Below are positions 1 to 8,578 of a DNA stretch of 64,000 nucleotides, piece after piece. The stretch is taken from assembly GCA_033782935.1 (NCBI GenBank), contig JAWQEG010000488.1:1054001-1118000 (forward strand). The letters run 5' to 3'. The number at the start of each line of letters is the position of its first letter. The stretch's first letter is position 1. The notes under the pieces were generated by a model. It searched no databases and was not told the DNA's origin. It saw only the letters and a list, made by a program, of their open reading frames with translations. Position numbers and translations under genes: made by a program. Source of the DNA: Petrolisthes cinctipes. Taxonomy: Eukaryota; Arthropoda; Malacostraca; Decapoda; Porcellanidae.

Positions 1-164
1 TTTAAAAATACAGGCCCAAAACATGCTGAAAATCGATATTTTAGATGCCCAAAGTCAATATGTGCATGTATCTTCTGTACCCGTTTATATCTCAAATTCA
101 GGCTCAAAACACCCGAAAATTTAATATTTTGGGGTCCGAGAAGCAATCTGTACATGCCTACACA

Positions 165-312
165 GTGCTAGAATATTTTCAAAATATAGGCTAAAAACAT
201 GCTAAAAATCGACATTTTAGGTGCCAAAAAATCGATATCTCAAATTCAGTCCCAAAACACCCGAAAATTCGATATTTAGAGGTCCCAGAAGGTATCTGTA
301 CATGCCTACTCC
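165..312 (+). repeat. Monomer class C, subtype C1 (148 bp)
   Basis: C1 has aaaatcgacattttagg, ccaaaaaatcgatatc and the distinctive end tagaggtcccagaaggtatc. It usually follows B monomers ending in ctacacagtg rather than ctactcagtg, so B and C subtypes are linked. C1 copies in the 27-29, 34 and 45 kb zones carry aaggcatctg instead of aaggtatctg. Confidence 0.9.
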
Positions 313-489
313 GTGTTAGAGTATTTTCAAAATACGGGCCAAAAACATACTGAAAATCGATCTTTTAGGTGCCCAAAAGTCGATATGTGCATGCATCTTC
401 TGTACCCGTTTATATCTCAAATTCTGGACCTAAACACCCGAAAATTCGATATTTTGGGGTCCCAGAAGCGATCTGAACATGCCTACTCT
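313..489 (+). repeat. Monomer class A, subtype A1 (177 bp)
   Basis: A1 monomers are recognised by caggcc or cgggcc followed by aaaaacatactg, by gtgcccaaaagtcg, by the gtgcatgcatcttctg segment in the first half, and by ctggccctaaac or ctggacctaaac in the second half. A1 ends with attcgatatt and agaagcgatctg, so it keeps all three CGAT sites discussed under findings. The gtgcatgcatc segment contains the perfect 8 bp palindrome tgcatgca and is specific to class A, because B has gtgcatgtatc. Confidence 0.93.
321..335. other. 15 bp dyad near monomer start (A/B2 form)
   Basis: The sequence gtattttcaaaatac is a perfect dyad with 7 bp arms around a single central base. It sits at monomer positions 9-23 of A and B2 copies throughout the window. 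B1 copies (aaaattc on the right arm) keep only the inner 5 bp arms. A role in protein binding or strand exchange is inference. Confidence 0.7.
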
Positions 490-665
490 GTGTTAGAGTA
501 TTTTCAAAATTCAGGCCCAAAACATGCTGAAAATCGATATTTTTGGTGCCCAAAGTCAATATGTGCATGTATCTTCTGTACCCGTTTATATCTCAAATTC
601 AGGCTCAAAACACCCGAAAATTCAATATTTTGGGGTCCCAGAAGCAATCTGTACATGCCTACTCA
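490..665 (+). repeat. Monomer class B, subtype B1 (176 bp)
   Basis: B1 is recognised by ttcaggcccaaaacatgctg, then gatatttttggtgcccaaag, then gtcaatatgtgcatgtatc. It is one base shorter than A at the run of A after gccc. Its second half has caggctcaaaac, attcaatatt and agaagcaatctg. A subvariant with ggcgccc instead of ggtgccc is common from 22 kb to 53 kb. Confidence 0.93.
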
Positions 666-813
666 GTGCTAGAATATTTTCAAAATATAGGCTAAAAACA
701 TGCTAAAAATCGATCTTTTAGGTGCCAAAAAGTCGATATCTCAAATTCAGTCCCAAAACACCCGAAAATTCGATATTTAGGGGTCCCAGAAGCGATCTGT
801 ACATGCCTACTCC
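666..813 (+). repeat. Monomer class C, subtype C2 (148 bp, short monomer)
   Basis: C starts with gtgctagaatatttt and lacks 29 bp found in the first half of A and B. The join is gtcgatatctcaaattc at 732-748. C2 has aaaatcgatcttttagg and ggggtcccagaagcgatc. The class is fixed in the array: every complete unit except 2140-2492 ends in a C or a C-derived fusion. Its gtgctag start supplies the stop that ends the spurious open frames running through A and B. Confidence 0.93.
674..688. other. 15 bp dyad near monomer start (C form)
   Basis: The C version is atattttcaaaatat. The outermost pair is A/T instead of G/C, so two substitutions on opposite sides of the centre keep the 7 bp arms paired. Confidence 0.7.
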
Positions 814-990
814 GTGTTAGAGTATTTTCAAAATACATGCTCAAAACATACTGAAAATCGATCTTTTAGGTGCACAAAAGTCGATATGTGCATGCATCTT
901 CAGTACCCGTTTATATCTCAAATTCAGGCTCAAAACACCCGAAAATTCAATATTTTGGGGTCCCAGAAGCAATCTGTACATGCCTACTCA
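814..990 (+). repeat. Monomer class A, subtype A2 (177 bp)
   Basis: A2 has acatgctcaaaacatactg, gtgcacaaaagtcg and catcttcagtacccg in the first half. In the second half it usually carries the B-like attcaatatt and agaagcaatctg. It therefore looks like an A first half joined to a B second half. A2 alternates with A1 as the first monomer of HOR units throughout the array. Confidence 0.9.
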
Positions 991-1137
991 GTGCTAGAAT
1001 ATTTTCAAAATATAGGATAAAAACATGCTGAAAATCGATCTTTTAGTGCCAAAAAGTCGATATCTCAAATTCAGTCCCAAAACACCCGAAAATTCGATAT
1101 TTAGGGGTCCCAGAAGCGATCTGTACATGCCTACTCC
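991..1137 (+). repeat. Monomer class C, subtype C3 (147 bp)
   Basis: C3 differs from C2 by aacatgctgaaaatc (g instead of a) and by the one-base shorter ttttagtgcc. It is found in units ending at 4828, 7576, 11169, 17717, 22302, 25089, 27082, 28585, 30412, 30912, 32227, 33719 and 45021, most of them 500 bp long. Here C3 follows A2 directly, so the unit 814-1137 is an A-C dimer of 324 bp that has lost one monomer. Confidence 0.88.
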
Positions 1138-2316
1138 GTGTTAGAGTATTTTCAAAATACATGCTCAAAACATACTGAAAATCGATCTTTTAGGTGCACA
1201 AAAGTCGATATGTGCATGCATCTTCAGTACCCGTTTATATCTCAAATTCAGGCTCAAAACACCCGAAAATTCAATATTTTGGGGTCCCAGAAGCAATCTG
1301 TACATGCCTACTCAGTGTTAGAGTATTTTCAAAATACAGGCCCAAAACATGCTGAAAATCGATATTTTAGATGCCTAAAGTCAATATGTGCATGTATCTT
1401 CTGTACCCGTTTATATCTCAAATTCATGCTCAAAACACCCGAAAATTCAATATTTTGGGGTCCGAGAAGCAATCTGTACATGCCTACACAGTGCTAGAAT
1501 ATTTTCAAAATATAGGCTAAAAACATGCTAAAAATCGACTGTTTAGGTGCCAAAAAATCGATATCTCAAATTCAGTCCCAAAACACCCGAAAATTCGATA
1601 TTTAGAGGTCCCAGAAGGTATCTGTACATGCCTACTCCGTGTTAGAGTATTTTCAAAATACGGGCCAAAAACATACTGAAAATCGATCTTTTAGGTGCCC
1701 AAAAGTCGATATGTGAATGCATCTTCTGTACCAGTTTATATCTCAAATTCTGGACCTAAATACCCGAAAATTCGATATTTTGGGGTCCCAGAAGCGATCT
1801 GAACATGCCTACTCTGTGTTAGAGTATTTTCAATATTCAGGCCCAAAACATGCTGAAAATCGATATTTTTGGTGCCCAAAGTCAATATGTGCATGTATCT
1901 TCTGTACCCGTTTATATCTCAAATTCAGGCTCAAAACAACCGAAAAATCAATATTTTGGGGTCCCAGAAGCAATCTGTACTTGCCTACTCAGTGCTAGAA
2001 TATTTTCAAAATATAGGCTAAAAACATGCTAAAAATCGATCTTTTAGGTGCCAAAAAGTCGATATCTCAAATTCAGTCCCAAAACACCCGAAAAATCGAT
2101 ATTTAGGGGTCCCAGAAGCGATCTGTACATGCCTACTCTGTGTTAGAGTATTTTCAAAATACATCCTCAAAACATACTGAAAATCGATCTTTTAGGTGCA
2201 CAAAAGTCGATATGTGCATGCATCTTCAGTACCCGTTTATATCTCAAATTCAGGCTCAAAACACCCGAAAAATCAATATTTTGGGGTCCCAGAAGCAATC
2301 TGTACATGCCTACTCA

Positions 2317-2492
2317 GTGTTAGAGTATTTTCAAAATACAGGCCCAAAACATGCTGAAAATCGATATTTTAGATGCCCAAAGTCAATATGTGCATGTATC
2401 TTCTGTACCCGTTTATATCTCAAATTCAGGCTCAAAACACCCGAAAAATCAATATTTTGGGGTCCCAGAAGCAATCTGTACATGCCTACTCC
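2317..2492 (+). repeat. Monomer class B, subtype B2 (176 bp)
   Basis: B2 has atacaggcccaaaacatgctg followed within the monomer by gatattttagatgcccaaag, where B1 has gatatttttggtgcc. This copy ends in ctactccgtg and is followed directly by an A1-like monomer, so the unit 2140-2492 has no C. The related unit 8078-8578 has kept its C, and the offset between the two regions changes by exactly 148 bp at this point. Confidence 0.9.
2340..2427 (+). repeat. First 88 bp half-unit of a B2 monomer
   Basis: This half starts at aggcccaaaacatgc. Aligned without gaps to the following 88 bp of a typical B2 monomer, about 56 of 88 positions agree by hand count. The match is strongest over the first 60 bases, including ggcccaaaac versus ggctcaaaac and the shared gccca/tccca and gcatg/acatg blocks. 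The last 28 bases are the least conserved and contain the segment lost in class C. Confidence 0.75.
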
Positions 2493-2515
2493 GTGTTAGA
2501 GTATTTTCAAAATAC
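2428..2515 (+). repeat. Second 88 bp half-unit
   Basis: This half starts at aggctcaaaacacccg and runs across the monomer boundary into the start of the next monomer. The dyad near the start of each monomer therefore belongs to the end of a second half-unit. Together with the preceding feature it shows that the monomer is an old dimer. Confidence 0.75.
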
Positions 2516-2806
2516 AGGCCAAAAACATACTGAAAATCGATCTTTTAGGTGCACAAAGTCAATATGTGCATGTATCTTCTGTACCCGTTTATATCTCAAA
2601 TTCAGGCTCAAAACACCCGAAAATTCAATATTTTGGGGTCCCAGAAGCAATCTGTACAGTGCTAGAATATTTTCAAAATATAGGCTAAAAACATGCTAAA
2701 AATCGATCTTTTAGGTGCCAAAAAGTCGATATCTCAAATTCAGTCCCAAAACACCCGAAAATTCGATATTTAGGGGTCCCAGAAGCGATCTGTACATGCC
2801 TACTAC

Positions 2807-3827
2807 GTGTTAGAGTATTTTCAAAATACATGCTCAAAACATACTGAAAATCGTTCTTTTAGGTGCACAAAAGTCGATATGTGCATGCATCTTCAGTACC
2901 CGTTTATATCTCAAATTCAGGCTTAAAAACACCCGAAAATTCGATATTTTGGGTTCCCAGAAGCGATCTGTACATGCCTACTCCGTGTTAGAGTATTTTC
3001 AAAATTCAGGCCCAAAACATGCTGAAAATCGATATTTTTGGTGCCCAAAGTCGATATGTGCATGCATCTTCTGTACCCGTTTATATCTCAAATTCTGGAC
3101 CTAAATACCCGAAAATTCGATATTTTGGGGTCCCAGAAGCGATCTGAACATGCCTACTCTGTGTTAGAGTATTTTCAAAATTCAGGCCCAAAACATGCTG
3201 AAAATCGATATTTTTGGTGCCCAAAGTCAATATGTGCATGTATCTTCTGTACCCGTTTATATCTCAAATTCAGGCTCAAAACAACCGAAAAATCAATATT
3301 TTGGGGTCCCAGAAGCAATCTGTACTTGCCTACTCAGTGTTAGAGTATTTTCAAAATACAGGCCAAAAACATACTGAAAATCGATCTTTTAGGTGCCCAA
3401 AAGTCGATATGTGCATGCATCTTCTGTACCCGTTTATATCTCAAATTCTGGCCCTAAACACCCGAAAATTCGATATTTTGGGGTCCCAGAAGCGATCTGT
3501 ACATGCCTAGTCCGTGTTAGAGTATTTTCAAAATTCAGGCCCAAAACATGCTGAAAATCGATATTTTTGGTGCCCAAAGTCAATATGTGCATGTATCTTC
3601 TGTACCCGTTTATATCTCAAATTCAGGCTCAAAACACCCGAAAATTCAATATTTTGGGGTCTCAGAAGCAATCTGTACAGTGCTAGAATATTTTCAAAAT
3701 ATAGGCTAAAAACATGCTAAAAATCGATCTTTTAGGTGCCAAAAAGTCGATATCTTAAATTCAGTCCCAAAACACCCGAAAATTCGATATTTAGGGGTTC
3801 CAGAAGCGATCTGTACATGCCTACTCC
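2807..3827 (+). repeat. Six-monomer irregular unit (1021 bp)
   Basis: Monomers start at 2807 (A2, 178 bp with an extra A in cttaaaaacacc), 2985 (B1/A1 hybrid, 176), 3161 (B1, 176), 3337 (A1, 177), 3514 (B1, 166 with the 10 bp junction deletion) and 3680 (C2, 148). The same 1021 bp arrangement recurs at 8893-9913 and 15265-16285. It is therefore an inherited rearrangement of the super-repeat rather than a local error. Confidence 0.88.
2985..3160 (+). repeat. Hybrid monomer B1 first half, A1 second half
   Basis: The monomer begins ttcaggcccaaaacatgctg with gatatttttggtgcc as in B1, then switches to gtcgatatgtgcatgcatc and ctggacctaaatacccg as in A1. The switch lies near the middle of the first half-unit. 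Copies stand at 9071-9246 and 15443-15618. The hybrid keeps the register and full length, as expected from homologous exchange between monomers. Confidence 0.8.
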
Positions 3828-6321
3828 GTGTTAGAGTATTTTCAAAATACATGCTCAAAACATACTGAAAATCGATCTTTTAGGTGCACAAAAGTCGATA
3901 TGTGCATGCATCTTCAGTACCCGTTTATATCTCAAATTCAGGATCAAAACACCCGAAAATTCAATATTTTGGGGTCCCAGAAGCAATCTGTACATGCCTA
4001 CTCAGTGTTAGAGTATTTTCAAAATACAGGCCCAAAACATGCTGAAAATCGATATTTTAGATGCCCAAAGTCAATATGTACATGTATCTTCTGTACCCGT
4101 TTATATCTCAAATTCAGGCTCAAAACACGCGAAAATTCAATATTTTGGGGTCCCAGAAGCAATCTGTACATGGCTACACAGTGCTAGAATATTTTTAAAA
4201 TATAGGCTAAAAACATGCTAAAAATCGACATTTTAGGTGCCAAAAAATCGATATCTCAAATTCAGTCCCAAAATACCCGAAAATTCGATATTTAGAGGTC
4301 CCAGAAGGTATCTGTACATGCCTACTCCGTGTTAGAGTATTTTCAAAATACAGGCCAAAAACATACTGAAAATCGATCTTTTTGGTGCCCAAAAGTCGAT
4401 ATGTGCATGCATCTTCAGTACCCGTTTATATCTCAAATTCTGGCCCTAAACACCCGAAAATTCGATATTTTGGGGTCCCAGAAGCGATCTGTACATGCCT
4501 ACTCCGTGTTAGAGTATTTTCAAAATTCAGGCCCAAAACATGCTGAAAATCGATATTTTTGGTGCCCAAAGTCAATATGTGCATGTATCTTCTGTACCCG
4601 TTTATATCTCAAATTCAGGCTCAAAACACCCGAAAATTCAATATTTTGGGGTCCCAGAAGCAATCTGTACATGCCTACTCAGTGCTAGAATATTTTCAAA
4701 ATATAGGCTAAAAACATGCTGAAAATCGATCTTTTAGTGCCAAAAAGTCGATATCTCAAATTCAGTCCCAAAACACCCGAAAATTCGATATTTAGGGGTC
4801 CCAGAAGCGATCTGTACATGCCTACTCCGTGTTAGAGTATTTTAAAAATACAGGCCCAAAACATGCTGAAAATCGATATTTTAGATGCCCAAAGTCAATA
4901 TGTGCATGTATCTTCTGTACCCGTTTATATCTCAAATTCAGGCTCAAAACACCCGAAAATTTAATATTTTGGGGTCCGAGAAGCAATCTGTACATGCCTA
5001 CACAGTGCTAGAATATTTTCAAAATATAGGCTAAAAACATGCTAAAAATCGACATTTTAGGTGCCAAAAAATCGATATCTCAAATTCAGTCCCAAAACAC
5101 CCGAAAATTCGATATTTAGAGGTCCCAGAAGGTATCTGTACATGCCTACTCCGTGTTAGAGTATTTTCAAAATACGGGCCAAAAACATACTGAAAATCGA
5201 TCTTTTAGGTGCCCAAAAGTCGATATGTGCATGCATCTTCTGTACCCGTTTATATCTCAAATTCTGGACCTAAACACCCGAAAATTCGATATTTTGGGGT
5301 CCCAGAAGCGATCTGAACATGCCTACTCTGTGTTAGAGTATTTTCAAAATTCAGGCCCAAAACATGCTGAAAATCGATATTTTTGGTGCCCAAAGTCAAT
5401 ATGTGCATGTATCTTCTGTACCCGTTTATATCTCAAATTCAGGCTCAAAACACCCGAAAATTCAATATTTTGGGGTCCCAGAAGCAATCTGTACATGCCT
5501 ACTCAGTGCTAGAATATTTTCAAAATATAGGCTAAAAACATGCTAAAAATCGATCTTTTAGGTGCCAAAAAGTCGATATCTCAAATTCAGTCCCAAAACA
5601 CCCGAAAATTCGATATTTAGGGGTCCCAGAAGCGATCTGTACATGCCTACTCCGTGTTAGAGTATTTTCAAAATACATGCTCAAAACATACTGAAAATCG
5701 ATCTTTTAGGTGCACAAAAGTCGATATGTGCATGCATCTTCAGTACCCGTTTATATCTCAAATTCAGGCTCAAAACACCCGAAAATTCAATATTTTGGGG
5801 TCCCAGAAGCAATCTGTACATGCCTACTCAGTGTTAGAGTATTTTCAAAATACAGGCCCAAAACATGCTGAAAATCGATATTTTTGGTGCCCAAAGTCAA
5901 TATGTGCATGTATCTTCTGTACCCGTTTATATCTCAAATTCAGGCTCAAAACACCCGAAAATTCAATATTTTGGGGTCTCAGAAGCAATCTGTACAGTGC
6001 TAGAATATTTTCAAAATATAGGCTAAAAACATGCTAAAAATCGATCTTTTAGGTGCCAAAAAGTCGATATCTTAAATTCAGTCCCAAAACACCCGAAAAT
6101 TCGATATTTAGGGGTTCCAGAAGCGATCTGTACATGCCTACTCCGTGTTAGAGTATTTTCAAAATACATGCTCAAAACATACTGAAAATCGATCTTTTAG
6201 GTGCACAAAAGTCGATATGTGCATGCATCTTCAGTACCCGTTTATATCTCAAATTCAGGCTCAAAACACCCGAAAATTCGATATTTTGGGGTCCCAGAAG
6301 CGATCTGTACATGCCTACTCC

Positions 6322-6427
6322 GTGTTAGAGTATTTTCAAAGTATCTTCTGTACCCGTTTATATCTCAAATTCAGGCTCAAAACACCCGAAAATTCAATAT
6401 TTTGGGGTCCCAGAAGCATTCTGTACA
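6322..6427 (+). repeat. Truncated B monomer with 60 bp deletion (106 bp)
   Basis: The sequence runs attttcaaagtatcttctg, which joins the monomer start directly to the gtatcttctg block and removes 60 bp. It also has the 10 bp junction deletion (tctgtacagtgctag form). The same 60 bp junction occurs in monomers starting at 10091, 13018, 16463, 19379, 23158 and 58979. In 13018, 19379 and 23158 the 10 bp segment is present and the monomer is 116 bp. These copies share a single origin. Confidence 0.88.
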
Positions 6428-8578
6428 GTGCTAGAATATTTTCAAAATATAGGCTAAAAACATGCTAAAAATCGATCTTTTAGGTGCCTAAAAGTCGATA
6501 TCTCAAATTCAGTCCCAAAACACCCGAAAATTCGATATTTAGGGGTCCCAGAAGCGATCTGTACATGCCTACTCCGTGTTAGAGTATTTTCAAAATACAT
6601 GCTCAAAACATACTGAAAATCGATCTTTTAGGTGCACAAAAGTCGATATGTGCATGCATCTTCAGTACCCGTTTATATCTCAAATTCAGGATCAAAACAC
6701 CCGAAAATTCAATATTTTGGGGTCCCAGAAGCAATCTGTACATGCCTACTCAGTGTTAGAGTATTTTCAAAATACAGGCCCGAAACATGCTGAAAATCGA
6801 TATTTTAGATGCCCAAAGTCAATATGTGCATGTATCTTCTGTACCCGTTTATATCTCAAATTCAGGCTCAAAACACCCGAAAATTCAATATTTTGGGGTC
6901 CCAGAAGCAATCTGTACATGGCTACACGGTGCTAGAATATTTTTAAAATATAGGCTAAAAACATGCTAAAAATCGACATTTTAGGTGCCAAAAAATCGAT
7001 ATCTCAAATTCAGTCCCAAAACACCCGAAAATTCGATATTTAGAGGTCCCAGAAGGTATCTGTACATGCCTACTCCGTGTTAGAGTATTTTCAAAATACA
7101 GGCCAAAAACATACTGAAAATCGATCTTTTAGGTGCCCAAAAGTCGATATGTGCATGCATCTTCAGTACCCGTTTATATCTCAAATTCTGGCCCTAAACA
7201 CCCGAAAATTCGATATTTTGGGGTCCCAGAAGCGATCTGTACATGCCTACTCCGTGTTAGAGTATTTTCAAAATTCAGGCCCAAAACATGCTGAAAATCG
7301 ATATTTTTGGTGCCCAAAGTCAATATGTGCATGTATCTTCTGTACCCGTTTATATCTCAAATTCAGGCTCAAAACACCCGAAAATTCAATATTTTGGGGT
7401 CCCAGAAGCAATCTGTACATGCCTACTCAGTGCTAGAATATTTTCAAAATATAGGCTAAAAACATGCTGAAAATCGATCTTTTAGTGCCAAAAAATCGAT
7501 ATCTCAAATTCAGTCCCAAAACACCCGAAAATTCGATATTTAGAGGTCCCAGAAGGTATCTGTACATGCCTACTCCGTGTTAGAGTATTTTCAAAATACG
7601 GGCCAAAAACATACTGAAAATCGATCTTTTAGGTGCCCAAAAGTCGATATGTGCATGCATCTTCTGTACCCGTTTATATCTCAAATTCTGGACCTAAATA
7701 CCCGAAAATTCGATATTTTGGGGTCCCAGAAGCGATCTGAACATGCCTACTCTGTGTTAGAGTATTTTCAAAATTCAGGCCCAAAACATGCTGAAAATCG
7801 ATATTTTTGGTGCCCAAAGTCAATATGTGCATGTATCTTCTGTACCCGTTTATATCTCAAATTCAGGCTCAAAACAACCGAAAAATCAATATTTTGGGGT
7901 CCCAGAAGCAATCTGTACTTGCCTACTCAGTGCTAGAATATTTTCAAAATATAGGCTAAAAACATGCTAAAAATCGATCTTTTAGGTGCCAAAAAGTCGA
8001 TATCTCAAATTCAGTCCCAAAACACCCGAAAAATCGATATTTAGGGGTCCCAGAAGCGATCTGTACATGCCTACTCTGTGTTAGAGTATTTTCAAAATAC
8101 ATCCTCAAAACATACTGAAAATCGATCTTTTAGGTGCACAAAAGTCGATATGTGCATGCATCTTCAGTACCCGTTTATATCTCAAATTCAGGCTCAAAAC
8201 ACCCGAAAAATCAATATTTTGGGGTCCCAGAAGCAATCTGTACATGCCTACTCAGTGTTAGAGTATTTTCAAAATACAGGCCCAAAACATGCTGAAAATC
8301 GATATTTTAGATGCCCAAAGTCAATATGTGCATGTATCTTCTGTACCCGTTTATATCTCAAATTCAGGCTCAAAACACCCGAAAATTCAATATTTTGGGT
8401 TCCCAGAAGCAATCTGTAGATGCCTACACAGTGCTAGAATATTTTCAAAATATAGGCTAAAAACATGGTAAAAATCGACATTTTAGGTGCCAAAAAATCG
8501 ATATATCAAATTCAGTCCCATAACACCCGAAAATTCGATATTTAGAGGTCCCAGAAGGTATCTGTACATGCCTACTCC

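Larger units (their letters stand above)
313..813 (+). repeat. Reference 501 bp HOR unit (A1-B1-C2)
   Basis: This is a clean example of the basic higher-order repeat: A at 313-489, B at 490-665 and C at 666-813. Monomers within the unit differ from each other much more than the same position differs between units, which is the defining property of a HOR. Each complete unit carries one C monomer, except 2140-2492. A close relative lies at 5153-5653 and shares private variants such as tacgggcc in A and gatctgaacatgcc at the end of A. Confidence 0.95.
1..2492 (+). repeat. Tail of a super-repeat (copy 0)
   Basis: The region starts inside a B2 monomer (1-164) followed by C1 (165-312). Unit starts follow at 313, 814, 1138, 1639 and 2140. 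Bases 1-990 match 4841-5830 at a constant offset of 4840. The units at 1639 and 2140 match those at 7577 and 8078 (offset 5938), including ccgaaaaatcaat and gtacttgcc variants. The order therefore follows the second half of the next super-repeat, with some units missing. The unit at 814 is an A-C dimer whereas its relative at 5654 has three monomers. Confidence 0.8.
2493..8578 (+). repeat. Super-repeat copy I (about 6.1 kb)
   Basis: Unit starts are 2493 (314 bp), 2807 (1021), 3828 (501), 4329 (500), 4829 (324), 5153 (501), 5654 (491), 6145 (431), 6576 (501), 7077 (500), 7577 (501) and 8078 (501). Its beginning matches 8579 onward at offset 6086. The matching order is irregular in the middle, where 3828 corresponds to two units in copy II and where 4829 is extra. 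It is the most divergent of the three copies. Confidence 0.8.

Noticed and set aside
451..459. TTTTGGGG, the telomere repeat of some ciliates, once per monomer
   Set aside because: It occurs singly inside each 148-177 bp monomer, never as a tandem run, so it is not telomeric DNA.
732..748. TATA-like gtttatatctc in A and B monomers as a promoter
   Set aside because: No other promoter element or transcript evidence is visible, the word is AT-rich by composition, and class C lacks it. Transcription of the array cannot be judged from sequence.
4207..4392. Minus-strand open frames of about 60-74 codons (for example 4207-4392, 10548-10733, 21002-21226)
   Set aside because: They cover the C1/A1 boundary in each copy where no stop happens to fall, have no recognisable domain, and are not conserved when indels occur.
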